The notes: generated by a model not told the origin, from the sequence alone. 64,000 nucleotides of DNA from Escherichia sp. MOD1-EC7003 (GCF_002965065.1 NZ_PTRE01000114.1:1-64000), one strand, 5' to 3'. Positions 21,819 through 33,039 are shown, counted from the stretch's first letter. Numbers and translations are program-made.

Positions 21819-23519
21819 TTACATCAGCTGACTTTCCTCACCCTCCGCGGAGCGAAAGCTAATACTCACTAACGTGCCGCCGCCGGAAGGTTGTGAAAAC
21901 GTCAGCGTCCCACCCAGCCGTTCCGCGCGCTCGCGCATGATATTCAGACCATAATGGCCTTCGGGTTCTTTCGGTTCACCGATGCCAATCCCGTTATCAC
22001 GGATATAGACCGTGTGATTGCCGTCTGGCGCGGTGACGCAACTGACGGCAATTTCGCTGGCGTTGGCGTGTTTCATCGCATTCAGTACCGCTTCGCGAAT
22101 AATTTGCAACAAATGCACCTGCATTTGCGCATCCAGCGCCAGGGTTGGCAGACGGCAGTCGAGGGTCAGTTTAGCGCTGGTTTGATTTTGTAAGGTATCC
22201 AGCATTTCTCGCAGCGCGGAGGGGAGATCCGCTTGCTGCAACGTCAGACGGAAAGTAGTCAACAGCTCGCGTAGCTGCCGATAAGCATCATTCAACGCCT
22301 GGGAAAAATCGGCCATGATACGTTGTGCGGTGGCGTTATCTTCCGGTATCGAACGCTTCAGTAACGTCAACTGGATTCGTAAGTAAGAAAGCACCTGAGC
22401 CAGCGAGTCGTGCAGTTCCCGGGCAATGGTTGCGCGTTCTTCCATCAACAGTAACTGCTGAAAATGCTTCTGCGCCTGATTAAAGTACAAACCGCGCCCC
22501 AGCATCGACGAAACGCTGTTAAGCAGCGGTTCTGATGAAGAAACGTGGCTATTTTGCCAGTGCAGTTCGCCGTAAACCGTCTCCTGCATCGTCACCGGTA
22601 AAATCTGCATCGGCAATTCCGGGTTTGGTTTCCCTTCGCTAATTCGCCAGTTTTCACCGACATTCAGCTCCAGATATTCAGCCGCTTCATTGTCGCGAAC
22701 AATCTGCAAAATATGGCGGAAACAATGCACATCAATCTGGCTAGTGTTCAGCGCCTGCGAACACTGATACAACACCTCCAGACGGCGCTTGGCCTCGTGG
22801 AGATCGCGGGTCTTTTCTTCTACTGACGCTTCCAGCGAACGGTATAATTTATGCAGCTCGCTCGACATCTGGTTAAAGGTTTTGGCCAGATGTCCCAGCT
22901 CATTGGGCAGGCTGGTATCCAGCGGCGGCGAGTCGAACTGCCCGTGTTCAATACGCTGACTGGCGGTAACCAGCTGATTCAGCGGGGCAACCACCTGATG
23001 GCGTATGCGACGCAGAGTAAAAAAGACCAGCGTGAATATACCAATGCCGCCAGCCAGGGAAATCGTCACAACCAGCAGCATTTTGCGTTCAGCGTAGTGC
23101 TGTAAAGCCAGCACGAATAAGTCTATCTGATTGACATAATTATTAATATTGGCCTGATACCACGGCAAATCACCCTTGCCGAGCCGATTATTCATCTCCA
23201 GCCAGTTGGCATTCAGATGCGCATAGCGGGTTTTTACTGACTCTGGCACATACCAGACGTTGAGATTGGTTAATACTGGTGAATGCAGTACCTGCTGGAA
23301 CAGCAGGCGATGTGCATTGAGTTGTGGGCTGCCACTTTGCAAGTCGTAGCCCAGGCGGTAACTCTGCATACGCAGCGATCCGGCAATATTGATGGCCTCA
23401 GCGTCGCGCAAACTGCTCGCCAGAGTTAGCAGAGCGATACCCGTGGAAAGAATCGACAGCAGCACAATGTAAAAAAAGGCCCGGGCCAGACTGGCCGAGA
23501 CGGGGCGTTTAACAATCAC
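21819..23519 (-). CDS. narQ: nitrate/nitrite sensor histidine kinase NarQ
   Basis: NarQ senses nitrate and nitrite and phosphorylates NarL and NarP. The 566-residue protein has two membrane segments (about 13-35 and 147-168) flanking a periplasmic sensor. The P-box region ASSLRDAEAINIAGSLRMQ near the first segment binds nitrate. HAMP and cysteine-poor central modules follow, then HisKA_3 with the phospho-His in ARELHDSLAQVLSYLR and a GHKL ATPase (DNGIGIG, GHYGLNIMRERA). I chose the GTG at 23519 (MIVKRPVSAS), with GGAGAAG upstream. It is divergent from aegA. Confidence 0.94.
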   Translation of the reverse strand: MIVKRPVSASLARAFFYIVLLSILSTGIALLTLASSLRDAEAINIAGSLRMQSYRLGYDLQSGSPQLNAHRLLFQQVLHSPVLTNLNVWYVPESVKTRYAHLNANWLEMNNRLGKGDLPWYQANINNYVNQIDLFVLALQHYAERKMLLVVTISLAGGIGIFTLVFFTLRRIRHQVVAPLNQLVTASQRIEHGQFDSPPLDTSLPNELGHLAKTFNQMSSELHKLYRSLEASVEEKTRDLHEAKRRLEVLYQCSQALNTSQIDVHCFRHILQIVRDNEAAEYLELNVGENWRISEGKPNPELPMQILPVTMQETVYGELHWQNSHVSSSEPLLNSVSSMLGRGLYFNQAQKHFQQLLLMEERATIARELHDSLAQVLSYLRIQLTLLKRSIPEDNATAQRIMADFSQALNDAYRQLRELLTTFRLTLQQADLPSALREMLDTLQNQTSAKLTLDCRLPTLALDAQMQVHLLQIIREAVLNAMKHANASEIAVSCVTAPDGNHTVYIRDNGIGIGEPKEPEGHYGLNIMRERAERLGGTLTFSQPSGGGTLVSISFRSAEGEESQLM

Positions 23520-23724
23520 ACGCGTCTTCTCCACATAAAATCATTAATGTTCCAGTTCGCTGAAACGCAATTTAGTCAGTGATGGGATTATTTGATCTGC
23601 CACAGTTTATAGCGAAATAGTGACTTATTCTGGGCACATGAACATTGCCGATTCCCCTGTAAGTCGGGTAATAACAACACTCATATAAAGAATAAGGTTT
23701 TTACAACCAAAAAAGAAGGTCGTT

Positions 23725-25704
23725 ATGAATCGTTTTATTATGGCCAACAGTCAGCAATGTCTGGGGTGTCATGCTTGTGAAATTGCCTGTGTCATGGCCC
23801 ACAATGATGAGCAACATGTCCTGAGCCAACACCATTTTCATCCCCGAATTACGGTTATCAAGCATCAGCAGCAACGTAGTGCCGTGACCTGTCACCATTG
23901 TGAAGATGCGCCCTGCGCCCGTAGCTGCCCTAATGGCGCGATCAGCCATGTTGATGACAGCATTCAGGTCAATCAGCAAAAGTGTATTGGCTGTAAATCC
24001 TGCGTGGTGGCCTGTCCATTTGGTACGATGCAAATCGTCCTGACCCCCGTCGCGGCGGGCAAAGTTAAAGCCACGGCGCATAAATGCGACCTTTGTGCCG
24101 GTCGCGAAAAGGGGCCAGCCTGTGTCGAGAATTGCCCGGCAGACGCGCTGCAACTGGTCACTGATGCCGCACTCTCTGGTATAGCGAAATCCCGCCGCCT
24201 GCGCACCGCACGTCAGGAACATCAACCGTGGCATGCCAGTACCGCGGCACAAGAAATGCAGGTAGTGAGTAAAGTCGAGCAAATGCAGGCAACGCCCGCA
24301 CGTGGCGAGCCGGATAAACTGGCGATTGCAGCGCGCAAAACCGGTTTTGATGAAATTTATCTGCCATTTCGCGCCGATCAGGCACAACGGGAAGCCTCGC
24401 GCTGCCTTAAGTGCGGCGAGCACAGCGTTTGTGAATGGACCTGCCCGCTGCATAACCATATTCCGCAGTGGATTGAACTGGTGAAAGCCGGAGACATCGA
24501 CGCCGCCGTCGAGCTTTCTCACCAGACCAACACCTTGCCAGAAATTACCGGACGAGTCTGTCCGCAAGACCGTCTGTGCGAAGGTGCCTGCACCATTCGC
24601 GATGAGCACGGCGCGGTAACTATCGGCAACATTGAACGCTACATTTCGGATCAGGCGTTGGCGAAAGGTTGGCGTCCTGACTTAAGCCATGTCACCAAAG
24701 TGGACAAGCGAGTGGCGATTATCGGTGCGGGTCCGGCAGGGCTGGCCTGTGCGGATGTTCTGACCCGCAATGGCGTGGAGGTGACGGTGTACGATCGCCA
24801 TCCAGAAATCGGTGGCCTGCTCACCTTCGGCATTCCTTCTTTCAAGCTGGATAAGTCCCTGCTGGCACGCCGTCGGGAAATCTTTAGCGCGATGGGGATT
24901 CACTTCGAACTCAATTGTGAAGTGGGTAAAGAGGTCTCTTTGGATTCGCTTCTGGAACAATACGACGCGGTATTCGTTGGCGTAGGCACTTACCGTTCCA
25001 TGAAAGCAGGTTTACCCAATGAAGATGCGCCGGGCGTTTATGATGCGCTGCCGTTCCTCATCGCCAACACTAAACAGGTGATGGGACTTGAAGAGCTACC
25101 GGAAGAGCCGTTTATCAATACCGCCGGACTCAACGTCGTGGTACTGGGCGGCGGCGACACCGCGATGGACTGTGTGCGCACTGCGCTGCGTCACGGCGCG
25201 AGTAACGTCACCTGTGCTTATCGTCGTGATGAAGCTAACATGCCAGGTTCGAAAAAAGAGGTGAAGAATGCCCGAGAAGAGGGGGCCAACTTCGAATTTA
25301 ACGTCCAGCCGGTGGCGCTTGAGCTGAATGAGCAAGGTCACGTTTGCGGAATTCGTTTCCTGCGTACGCGTCTTGGCGAGCCGGATGCCCAGGGGCGTCG
25401 GCGTCCGGTGCCGGTGGAAGGCAGTGAATTTGTCATGCCAGCCGACGCTGTGATTATGGCGTTTGGCTTCAACCCGCACGGGATGCCGTGGCTGGAGTCG
25501 CACGGTGTAACGGTGGATAAATGGGGCCGCATCATCGCGGATGTGGAAAGCCAGTACCGTTACCAGACCACGAATCCGAAAATCTTCGCCGGTGGCGACG
25601 CCGTGCGTGGTGCGGATCTGGTGGTTACTGCAATGGCAGAAGGACGTCATGCGGCACAGGGGATCATTGACTGGCTGGGGGTAAAATCAGTCAAATCTCA
25701 CTGA
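23725..25704 (+). CDS. aegA: putative FeS oxidoreductase AegA (ferredoxin-GltD fusion)
   Basis: AegA is a 659-residue anaerobically expressed protein implicated in urate metabolism in E. coli. The N-terminal third is a HycB-like ferredoxin module with several 4Fe-4S Cys clusters (Cys12, 15, 18 and 22, then CHHCEDAPCARSCP and CIGCKSCVVACP). The rest resembles the glutamate synthase small subunit, with another Cys cluster (CLKCGEHSVCEWTCP), an FAD-binding GAGPAGLA and an NADPH-binding GGGDTAMDC. AAGAAGG precedes the ATG. It is divergent from narQ, with a 205-bp shared regulatory gap. Confidence 0.93.
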   Translation: MNRFIMANSQQCLGCHACEIACVMAHNDEQHVLSQHHFHPRITVIKHQQQRSAVTCHHCEDAPCARSCPNGAISHVDDSIQVNQQKCIGCKSCVVACPFGTMQIVLTPVAAGKVKATAHKCDLCAGREKGPACVENCPADALQLVTDAALSGIAKSRRLRTARQEHQPWHASTAAQEMQVVSKVEQMQATPARGEPDKLAIAARKTGFDEIYLPFRADQAQREASRCLKCGEHSVCEWTCPLHNHIPQWIELVKAGDIDAAVELSHQTNTLPEITGRVCPQDRLCEGACTIRDEHGAVTIGNIERYISDQALAKGWRPDLSHVTKVDKRVAIIGAGPAGLACADVLTRNGVEVTVYDRHPEIGGLLTFGIPSFKLDKSLLARRREIFSAMGIHFELNCEVGKEVSLDSLLEQYDAVFVGVGTYRSMKAGLPNEDAPGVYDALPFLIANTKQVMGLEELPEEPFINTAGLNVVVLGGGDTAMDCVRTALRHGASNVTCAYRRDEANMPGSKKEVKNAREEGANFEFNVQPVALELNEQGHVCGIRFLRTRLGEPDAQGRRRPVPVEGSEFVMPADAVIMAFGFNPHGMPWLESHGVTVDKWGRIIADVESQYRYQTTNPKIFAGGDAVRGADLVVTAMAEGRHAAQGIIDWLGVKSVKSH

Positions 25705-25771
25705 TAGCCTGCGCAGACAAACCCGGCTTCACAGCGTAAGATAACTGTTCATTTCGCGCTGTGGAGTCGGT

Positions 25772-26347
25772 ATGACGCAACAAATCACCCTCATCAAAGA
25801 CAAAATTCTCTCCGATAACTATTTCACCCTGCACAACATTACTTACGATCTCACGCGCAAAGATGGCGAAGTTATCCGCCATAAACGTGAAGTTTACGAT
25901 CGTGGTAATGGTGCGACTATCCTCCTGTACAACGCGAAGAAAAAGACCGTCGTTCTGATTCGTCAGTTCCGCGTCGCCACATGGGTTAATGGCAATGAAA
26001 GCGGGCAGCTGATAGAAACCTGCGCCGGGCTGCTGGATAACGATGAACCGGAAGTGTGTATTCGCAAAGAAGCGATCGAAGAGACGGGTTATGAAGTTGG
26101 CGACGTCCGCAAATTATTTGAACTGTATATGTCGCCAGGCGGTGTGACTGAGCTAATCCACTTTTTTATCGCCGAATACAGTGACAGCCAGCGCGCTAAC
26201 GCGGGTGGTGGTGTCGAAGATGAAGATATTGAAGTGCTTGAGCTGCCGTTCAGCCAGGCACTGGAGATGATCAAAAGCGGAGAGATACGTGACGGTAAGA
26301 CGGTGTTATTGCTTAATTATTTGCAAGCGTCACATTTAATGGACTGA
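25772..26347 (+). CDS. nudK: GDP-mannose pyrophosphatase (Nudix hydrolase)
   Basis: NudK hydrolyses GDP-mannose to GMP and mannose 1-phosphate. The 191-residue protein carries the Nudix box at residues 86-107, with GLLDNDE at its start and KEAIEETGY at its end. A C-terminal helix follows. It starts 67 bases after aegA with GTGGAG upstream, and is followed by a hairpin (26381-26406) and the ypfG remnant. Confidence 0.94.
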   Translation: MTQQITLIKDKILSDNYFTLHNITYDLTRKDGEVIRHKREVYDRGNGATILLYNAKKKTVVLIRQFRVATWVNGNESGQLIETCAGLLDNDEPEVCIRKEAIEETGYEVGDVRKLFELYMSPGGVTELIHFFIAEYSDSQRANAGGGVEDEDIEVLELPFSQALEMIKSGEIRDGKTVLLLNYLQASHLMD

Positions 26348-26380
26348 AAAATAACAAGAATATTTCGTTGTTTATTATTA

Positions 26381-26406
26381 GCTCAATCCGATAAATCCGA
26401 TTGAGC
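26381..26406. terminator. hairpin after nudK
   Basis: A GCTCAATC/GATTGAGC stem with a 10-base loop lies 33 bases after the nudK stop. There is no T-run on the plus strand, so it is a weak or Rho-assisted terminator at best. Confidence 0.45.
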
Positions 26407-26779
26407 CGCGCTACCTGCGCAACGAAGATACGACTTGTGCTATTTGTTTGAACTTCTGGGGTCGTACCGTCCATGCGCCATTGATTTGGCATGGATTGTG
26501 TCACGTAAAAAACCACAGGCCTCGCGTCCGGTACGGTTACGTTTGCCGTTCAACAACGCTCAGGAGACGAATGAGCAGGAACTGATGAACGCAACATTCG
26601 ATGAAAAATCGCGTGAACTGGTGACCTTAGCGAAAGGGCGCGGATTAAGCGATTGTGGCATTCAGGCGCGCTGGCGTTTTGACGGTCAGCGTTTTCGCCT
26701 GGTGCGTTACGCCGCAAAACCCACCGGTGATAACTGGCATGGGCCAGACGCCTGGCCCACGTTGTGGATCACCCGTTAA
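26405..26779 (+). pseudogene. ypfG: C-terminal remnant of ypfG (DUF1176)
   Basis: The open frame ends with the pattern typical of the DUF1176 C-terminus: RPVRLRLPF, then LAKGRGLSDCG, WRFDGQRFRLVR and finally WHGPDAWPTLWITR. In K-12 the gene at this position (between nudK and tktB) encodes a secreted DUF1176 protein of about 347 residues. Here at most about 124 codons remain, with no signal peptide and no good start (the first candidate is a TTG at 26435). The N-terminal two thirds appear to be deleted. Only the part from about 26485 onward is clearly family sequence, and the left edge of the remnant is uncertain. Confidence 0.7.
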
Positions 26780-26797
26780 ACATCATGGCGGGAACAA

Positions 26798-26853
26798 GTA
26801 GGCCGGATAAGGCGCGGTAGGCCGGATAAGACGCGTCAGCGTCGCATCCGGCA
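26798..26853. repeat. REP/BIME element between the ypfG remnant and tktB
   Basis: Two REP-type units (GTAGGCCGGATAAGGCGC and GTAGGCCGGATAAGACGC ... GCATCCGGCAA) lie side by side. The right end runs into the tktB stop codon region, where a further GCATCCGGCA forms the last tktB codons. Confidence 0.85.
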
Positions 26854-26854
26854 A

Positions 26855-28864
26855 TCAGCATCCGGCACCTTTCACTCCCAGCACCTTATGCGCTTTTGCC
26901 ACAATATTCTCGGCGGTAAAGCCAAAGAATGGGAATAGCTTATCTGCCGGAGCGGATTCCCCATAACCCGTCATCCCGACAATTGCCCCTTTCAGACCAA
27001 CATATTTGTACCAGTAATCGGCAATACCCGCTTCCACCGCCACGCGGGCCGTAACGTTAGAAGGCAACACCGATTCTCGATATTCCTCATCCTGGGCGTC
27101 GAAAATATCGGTCGAGGGCAGGGAAACTACGCGTACATTACGCCCTTCTCCCGCCAGCTTTTCTGCGGCCTGTAGGGTGATTTCCATCTCTGAACCGGTG
27201 GCAATCAAAATAATATCCGGCTTGCCACCGCTGTCTTTCAGCACATAACCACCGCGGGCAATCTCTTTTACCTGATCCGGCGTACGTTCCACCTGGGCCA
27301 GATTCTGCCTTGAGAGGATCAGTGCCGTCGGTCCGTTGTGGCGCTCAACCGCCAGCTTCCAGCCCACCGCTGCTTCCACCTGATCGCAGGGGCGCCAGGT
27401 GCTGAAATTCGGCGTTAAGCGCAGACTAGCCAGTTGCTCAACCGCCTGGTGCGTCGGACCATCTTCGCCCAGACCAATTGAGTCGTGGGTATACACCATA
27501 ATTTGCCGTGCTTTCATCAGTGCCGCCATCCTCGCGGCGTTGCGGGCGTATTCAACAAACATCAGGAACGTCGCGGTATACGGCACAAAGCCACCGTGGT
27601 GTGCAATGCCGTTGGCGATGGCGGTCATGCCAAATTCACGCACCCCGTAGTGAATGTAGTTGCCCGCCGGATCTTCCTTCAGCGACACAGAACCTTTCCA
27701 GATGGTGAGGTTGCTGGGAGCCAGATCCGCAGAACCGCCGAGCAGCTCCGGCAGCATGGGACCGTAAGCGTTAAGCGTATTTTGCGAAGCCTTACGGGTA
27801 GCGATTTTCGCCGGATTCGCCTGCAACTCATTGATATATTTCTGAGTCGCTTTGTCCCAGTTCTTCGGTAAACCCCCACTCATCCGACGGGTAAACTCTT
27901 CTGCCAGTTGCGGATGAGCCTTTTTATACGCGGCAAACTTCTCATTCCAGCTCTGCTGCGCTTTTTCGCCTTTTTCGCGGGCATCCCAGGCATGATAAAT
28001 CTCTTTAGGGATTTCAAACGGTGGATGGTGCCAGCCCAGTTTCTGCCGTGCCAGCGCCACTTCTTCTTCACCCAGCGGTGCGCCGTGCGCCTCTTCCTTA
28101 CCTGCTTTATTAGGCGAACCAAAGCCAATCACCGTACGGCAGATAATCAGCGACGGCTTATCTTTCACGCTTTGCGCTTCAAGAATCGCCTCCTTCACTG
28201 CCTGTGGATCGTGACCGTCGATTTCATGGATCACATGCCAGTGATAGGCCTCAAAACGTTTTGCCGTATCGTCGGTAAACCAGCCTTCGGTTTCACCGTC
28301 GATGGAAATACCGTTGTGATCGTAAAAACCAATCAGTTTGCCCAGCCCCAGCGTGCCCGCCAGCGAACAGACTTCGTGGGAAATACCCTCCATCAGGCAG
28401 CCGTCGCCCATAAACACATAGGTGAAGTGATCGACAATCTCATGATCCGGCTGGTTAAACTGCGCCGCCAGTGTACGCTCGGCTATCGCCAGTCCGACCG
28501 CGTTTGCCAAACCTTGTCCAAGTGGACCGGTGGTGGTTTCAACACCTGGCGTATAGCCAATCTCCGGATGACCTGGGGTTTTCGAATGCAACTGACGGAA
28601 GTTCTTCAGCTCTTCCAGCGGCAGGTCATAACCGGTCAGATGCAGCAAACTGTAGAGCAGCATCGACGCGTGGCCGTTGGAAAGAATAAAGCGGTCGCGA
28701 TCATACCAGGTTGGGTCGGTGGGGTTATGTTTAAGAAAATCGTTCCACAGCACTTCGGCAATATCAGCCATGCCCATCGGCGCGCCGGGATGACCGGAAT
28801 TGGCTTTTTGCACTGCATCCATACTGAGCGCGCGAATCGCATTGGCAAGGTCTTTTCGGGACAT
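26855..28864 (-). CDS. tktB: transketolase 2
   Basis: TktB transfers two-carbon ketol units in the pentose phosphate pathway using thiamine diphosphate. The product has the ThDP-binding segment [12 protein letters not shown], the pyrimidine-domain [10 protein letters not shown] and the active-site histidines of transketolases ([19 protein letters not shown]). I chose the ATG at 28864 ([14 protein letters not shown]); upstream in-frame codons lie in the talA gap. It is 669 residues, two (Gly-Cys) longer than the 667-residue K-12 protein I know. The extra codons and the stop come from adjoining REP sequence. It lies 19 bases after talA in the same operon. Confidence 0.95.
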   Translation of the reverse strand: MSRKDLANAIRALSMDAVQKANSGHPGAPMGMADIAEVLWNDFLKHNPTDPTWYDRDRFILSNGHASMLLYSLLHLTGYDLPLEELKNFRQLHSKTPGHPEIGYTPGVETTTGPLGQGLANAVGLAIAERTLAAQFNQPDHEIVDHFTYVFMGDGCLMEGISHEVCSLAGTLGLGKLIGFYDHNGISIDGETEGWFTDDTAKRFEAYHWHVIHEIDGHDPQAVKEAILEAQSVKDKPSLIICRTVIGFGSPNKAGKEEAHGAPLGEEEVALARQKLGWHHPPFEIPKEIYHAWDAREKGEKAQQSWNEKFAAYKKAHPQLAEEFTRRMSGGLPKNWDKATQKYINELQANPAKIATRKASQNTLNAYGPMLPELLGGSADLAPSNLTIWKGSVSLKEDPAGNYIHYGVREFGMTAIANGIAHHGGFVPYTATFLMFVEYARNAARMAALMKARQIMVYTHDSIGLGEDGPTHQAVEQLASLRLTPNFSTWRPCDQVEAAVGWKLAVERHNGPTALILSRQNLAQVERTPDQVKEIARGGYVLKDSGGKPDIILIATGSEMEITLQAAEKLAGEGRNVRVVSLPSTDIFDAQDEEYRESVLPSNVTARVAVEAGIADYWYKYVGLKGAIVGMTGYGESAPADKLFPFFGFTAENIVAKAHKVLGVKGAGC

Positions 28865-28883
28865 ATAACACTCCGTGGCGGGT

Positions 28884-29834
28884 TTATAGTTTGGCGGCAA
28901 GAAGATCTTCCAGTTTGCGTTGATCATCGGCGAACAGGCGGATGCCTTCAGACAGTTTTTCTACCGCCATCGCATCCTGATTGTGCTCCCAGCGGAACTC
29001 CGCTTCGCTCATGGGGACTGGGCGTGGAAACGTCTGAGAAGGTGGGATTAATTTACGTACCACTGGCGAAACTTTTTCTTGCAGCTCCTTCAGCAAATTC
29101 GGTGCGATAGTCAGTCGATCGCAGCCGGTTAAGGCGAGGATTTGTTCGGTGCGACGGAAGCTCGCGCCCATCACAATGGTTTCATAGTGGTGTTGCTTAT
29201 AGTAATCGTAGATATTGCGCACCGATTTAACGCCCGGATCTTCTTCCACCACATACGGGTCCATCGGCTTACGTGCCTGATACCAGTCATAAATACGCCC
29301 GACAAACGGCGAAATCAGAAAAACGCCTGCCTCTGCACAGGCGCGCGCCTGTGCAAAAGAAAACAGTAGCGTCAGATTGCAGTTAATACCTTCTTTTTCC
29401 AGCTCTTCTGCCGCGCGAATTCCTTCCCAGGTCGACGCCAGTTTGATCAGAATGCGTGATTTCTCAACGCCTTGTTGCTGATACAAGTCCACCAGATGGC
29501 GCGCCTTCTCAATACTCTTTTCTTTATTAAAAGAGAGGTGAGCATCAACTTCTGTTGACACGCGACCGGGGACGATTTTGAGAATTTCAGCACCGAAATT
29601 GACCGCCAGTTTGTCACATGCCGCGACCACCTGTTGTTCCTGGGTCTTGCCATTTTTTTTACCCCAGGCGATAGCATCGTCGATTAAATGCTCATATTGT
29701 GATAATCCGGCAGCCTTAAGTAACAGCGAAGGATTGGTGGTGGCATCCTGGGGATGATAATGGCGAATGGACTCAATATCGCCACTGTCTGCCACGACAG
29801 TGGTGAACTGTTTGATGCCGTCTAACTCGTTCAT
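28884..29834 (-). CDS. talA: transaldolase A
   Basis: TalA transfers a dihydroxyacetone unit from sedoheptulose 7-phosphate to glyceraldehyde 3-phosphate. The 316-residue protein is full length. The Schiff-base lysine is Lys131 in [12 protein letters not shown], and the DATTNPSLL motif sits at residues 30-38. AAGGAGT upstream marks the ATG at 29834. It heads a talA-tktB operon, known in E. coli to be RpoS-dependent. The 286-bp gap to maeB shows no further gene. Confidence 0.96.
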   Translation of the reverse strand: MNELDGIKQFTTVVADSGDIESIRHYHPQDATTNPSLLLKAAGLSQYEHLIDDAIAWGKKNGKTQEQQVVAACDKLAVNFGAEILKIVPGRVSTEVDAHLSFNKEKSIEKARHLVDLYQQQGVEKSRILIKLASTWEGIRAAEELEKEGINCNLTLLFSFAQARACAEAGVFLISPFVGRIYDWYQARKPMDPYVVEEDPGVKSVRNIYDYYKQHHYETIVMGASFRRTEQILALTGCDRLTIAPNLLKELQEKVSPVVRKLIPPSQTFPRPVPMSEAEFRWEHNQDAMAVEKLSEGIRLFADDQRKLEDLLAAKL

Positions 29835-30120
29835 AGGAAATACTCCTTGAAAAGTAAAGTGTTAGATGAGTGCGTTAATTCACACTTCTGAAAAATTTCG
29901 CTAAACACATCGAAAAAGCATAGCAGACAGACATGGTATTGCTGGATTAAGCAGGTAACATCAGTGTTATGGGATTATTACCAAAACATTATATTAATGG
30001 TGAGAGTTTGGACTTGCTCAAAGTCTGTAGACTCCGGCAAGGTAATAATGTGCGCCACGTTGTGGGCAGGGGCTGTTGCCCACACTTTATTTGTGAATGT
30101 TACGTGAAAGGAACAACCAA

Positions 30121-32400
30121 ATGGATGACCAGTTAAAACAAAGTGCACTTGATTTCCATGAATTTCCAGTTCCAGGGAAAATCCAGGTTTCTCCAACCAA
30201 GCCTCTGGCAACGCAGCGCGATCTGGCGCTGGCCTATTCACCAGGCGTTGCCGCGCCTTGCCTTGAAATCGAAAAAGACCCGTTAAAAGCCTACAAATAT
30301 ACCGCGCGCGGTAACCTGGTGGCGGTGATCTCTAACGGTACGGCGGTGCTGGGATTAGGCAACATTGGCGCGCTGGCAGGCAAACCAGTGATGGAAGGCA
30401 AAGGCGTTCTGTTTAAGAAATTCGCCGGGATTGATGTATTTGACATTGAAGTTGATGAGCTTGACCCGGACAAATTTATTGAAGTCGTTGCCGCGCTCGA
30501 ACCGACCTTCGGCGGCATCAACCTCGAAGACATTAAAGCGCCAGAATGTTTCTATATTGAGCAGAAACTGCGCGAGCGGATGAACATTCCGGTATTCCAC
30601 GACGATCAGCACGGGACGGCGATCATCAGCACCGCCGCCATCCTCAACGGCTTGCGCGTGGTGGAGAAAAACATCTCTGACGTGCGGATGGTGGTTTCCG
30701 GCGCGGGTGCCGCAGCAATCGCCTGTATGAACCTGCTGGTGGCCCTGGGGCTGCAAAAACATAACATCGTGGTTTGCGATTCAAAAGGCGTTATCTATCA
30801 GGGCCGTGAGCCAAACATGGCAGAAACCAAAGCTGCCTATGCGGTGGTGGATGACGGCAAGCGTACCCTCGATGATGTGATTGAAGGTGCGGATATTTTC
30901 CTGGGCTGTTCCGGCCCGAAAGTGCTGACCCAGGAAATGGTGAAGAAAATGGCTCGTGCGCCGATGATCCTGGCGCTGGCGAACCCGGAACCGGAAATCC
31001 TGCCGCCGCTGGCGAAAGAAGTACGTCCGGATGCCATCATCTGTACCGGTCGTTCTGACTATCCAAACCAGGTTAACAACGTGCTTTGCTTCCCGTTCAT
31101 CTTCCGTGGCGCGCTGGATGTTGGCGCAACCGCCATCAACGAAGAGATGAAACTGGCGGCGGTACGTGCGATTGCAGAACTGGCCCATGCGGAACAGAGC
31201 GAAGTGGTGGCTTCAGCGTATGGCGATCAGGATCTGAGCTTTGGTCCGGAATACATCATTCCAAAACCGTTTGATCCGCGCTTGATTGTTAAGATCGCTC
31301 CTGCGGTTGCTAAAGCGGCGATGGAGTCGGGCGTGGCGACGCGTCCGATTGCTGATTTCGACGTCTACATCGACAAGCTGACTGAGTTCGTTTACAAAAC
31401 CAACTTGTTTATGAAGCCGATTTTCTCCCTGGCTCGCAAAGCGCCGAAGCGCGTAGTTCTGTCGGAAGGGGAAGAGGCGCGCGTTCTGCACGCGACTCAG
31501 GAACTGGTGACTCTGGGACTGGCGAAACCGATCCTTATTGGTCGTCCGAATGTGATCGAAATGCGCATTCAGAAACTGGGCTTGCAGATCAAAGCGGGCG
31601 TTGATTTTGAGATCGTCAATAACGAATCCGATCCGCGCTTTAAAGAGTACTGGACCGAATACTTCCAGATCATGAAGCGTCGAGGCGTCACTCAGGAGCA
31701 GGCGCAGCGTGCGCTGATCAGTAATCCGACAGTGATCGGCGCGATCATGGTTCAGCGTGGCGAAGCCGATGCAATGATCTGCGGTACGGTGGGCGATTAT
31801 CACGAACACTTTAGTGTGGTGAAAAATATCTTTGGTTATCGCGATGGCGTTCACACCGCAGGCGCAATGAACGCGCTGCTGCTGCCGAGTGGTAACACCT
31901 TTATTGCCGATACCTACGTCAATGACGAACCAGACGCAGAAGAGCTGGCAGAAATCACCTTGATGGCGGCAGAAACTGTCCGTCGTTTCGGTATTGAGCC
32001 GCGTGTTGCTCTGTTGTCGCACTCCAACTTTGGTTCTTCTGACTGTCCGTCATCAAGCAAAATGCGCCAGGCGCTGGAACTGGTCAGGGAACGTGCGCCA
32101 GAACTGATGATTGATGGCGAAATGCACGGAGATGCGGCACTGGTAGAGGCGATTCGCAACGATCGTATGCCGGACAGCCCTTTGAAAGGTTCTGCCAATA
32201 TTCTGGTGATGCCGAACATGGAAGCTGCCCGCATCAGTTACAACTTACTGCGCGTTTCCAGTTCGGAAGGTGTGACAGTCGGCCCGGTGCTGATGGGCGT
32301 GGCGAAACCAGTTCACGTATTAACGCCAATCGCATCGGTACGTCGTATCGTCAACATGGTGGCGCTGGCCGTGGTTGAAGCGCAAACCCAACCATTGTAA
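30121..32400 (+). CDS. maeB: NADP-dependent malic enzyme (fused to a PTA-like domain)
   Basis: MaeB decarboxylates malate to pyruvate, making NADPH. The 759-residue protein has a malic enzyme part (about 1-430, with [12 protein letters not shown] and the nucleotide-binding GAGAAAIAC). It is fused to a phosphotransacetylase-like part (about 430-759, ending near [17 protein letters not shown]) that acts in allosteric control. I chose the ATG at 30121 ([12 protein letters not shown]), with AAAGGA upstream; an in-frame start at 30097 would add eight residues. It is followed by a clear terminator. Confidence 0.96.
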   Translation: MDDQLKQSALDFHEFPVPGKIQVSPTKPLATQRDLALAYSPGVAAPCLEIEKDPLKAYKYTARGNLVAVISNGTAVLGLGNIGALAGKPVMEGKGVLFKKFAGIDVFDIEVDELDPDKFIEVVAALEPTFGGINLEDIKAPECFYIEQKLRERMNIPVFHDDQHGTAIISTAAILNGLRVVEKNISDVRMVVSGAGAAAIACMNLLVALGLQKHNIVVCDSKGVIYQGREPNMAETKAAYAVVDDGKRTLDDVIEGADIFLGCSGPKVLTQEMVKKMARAPMILALANPEPEILPPLAKEVRPDAIICTGRSDYPNQVNNVLCFPFIFRGALDVGATAINEEMKLAAVRAIAELAHAEQSEVVASAYGDQDLSFGPEYIIPKPFDPRLIVKIAPAVAKAAMESGVATRPIADFDVYIDKLTEFVYKTNLFMKPIFSLARKAPKRVVLSEGEEARVLHATQELVTLGLAKPILIGRPNVIEMRIQKLGLQIKAGVDFEIVNNESDPRFKEYWTEYFQIMKRRGVTQEQAQRALISNPTVIGAIMVQRGEADAMICGTVGDYHEHFSVVKNIFGYRDGVHTAGAMNALLLPSGNTFIADTYVNDEPDAEELAEITLMAAETVRRFGIEPRVALLSHSNFGSSDCPSSSKMRQALELVRERAPELMIDGEMHGDAALVEAIRNDRMPDSPLKGSANILVMPNMEAARISYNLLRVSSSEGVTVGPVLMGVAKPVHVLTPIASVRRIVNMVALAVVEAQTQPL

Positions 32401-32416
32401 TTCTTAACATTAGATA

Positions 32417-32454
32417 ACGCTTACTCTGGATTATTCGGGGTAAGCGGTTTTATT
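32417..32454 (+). terminator. intrinsic terminator after maeB
   Basis: A CGCTTAC/GTAAGCG stem with a 15-base loop is followed by GTTTTATT, 17 bases after the maeB stop. Confidence 0.75.
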
Positions 32455-32691
32455 GCAATATATTAGTAAAGCTTATTACTGCGTTTTCGAATAATTAAAA
32501 AGCAGCGTATAAATTTCTCGATATTATTTTATTTATATTCATGCGTTGCATATGAAAGTTTATGCATCACAGTAAATATCCCTCCATTCTTAGTGATCTA
32601 CCTCACCTTTTAAATGCGTTTGCCGAATTTTGTTATTTACTCCGACAAAAAATTGTCACGATGAGGACAAGTTTTTCACAGGCGGCGACTC
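32455..32691 (+). promoter_or_regulatory. eut operon promoter region with CRP-like site
   Basis: This AT-rich gap has no gene. AGTGA-TCTACC-TCACC at 32592-32607 fits the CRP pattern TGTGA-N6-TCACA with two mismatches and lies about 85 bases upstream of eutS. The main eut promoter is expected here, and the EutR activator site should be nearby, but I cannot identify it by eye. Confidence 0.5.
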
Positions 32692-33027
32692 ATGGATAAA
32701 GAACGCATCATTCAGGAATTTGTGCCCGGCAAACAGGTTACGCTGGCGCATCTCATCGCGCATCCCGGCGAGGAACTGGCGAAGAAAATCGGCGTTCCTG
32801 ATGCGGGCGCAATTGGCATTATGACGCTAACTCCCGGCGAAACAGCGATGATTGCCGGTGATTTAGCATTGAAAGCCGCCGATGTACATATCGGTTTTCT
32901 CGACCGTTTTAGCGGCGCGCTGGTGATTTATGGCTCGGTGGGCGCAGTAGAAGAAGCGTTATCACAAACCGTCAGCGGTTTAGGGCGCTTATTAAATTAT
33001 ACGCTTTGTGAAATGACTAAAAGTTAA
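32692..33027 (+). CDS. eutS: ethanolamine microcompartment shell protein EutS
   Basis: EutS is a 111-residue BMC-domain shell protein that forms bent hexamers on the surface of the ethanolamine microcompartment. It shows the circularly permuted BMC fold typical of EutS/PduU ([14 protein letters not shown] at the front, then [19 protein letters not shown]). It is the first gene of the 16-gene eut operon, preceded by GGCGGCGACTC and followed 12 bases later by eutP. Confidence 0.95.
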
Positions 33028-33039
33028 TACGAGGTATTC

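Noticed and set aside
23701-24609. 302-codon minus-strand frame
   Set aside because: Antisense to the ferredoxin part of aegA; open only because of GC-rich codon use.
27908-29110. 400-codon plus-strand frame
   Set aside because: It is antisense to tktB and talA, whose protein matches are complete; it has no family features.
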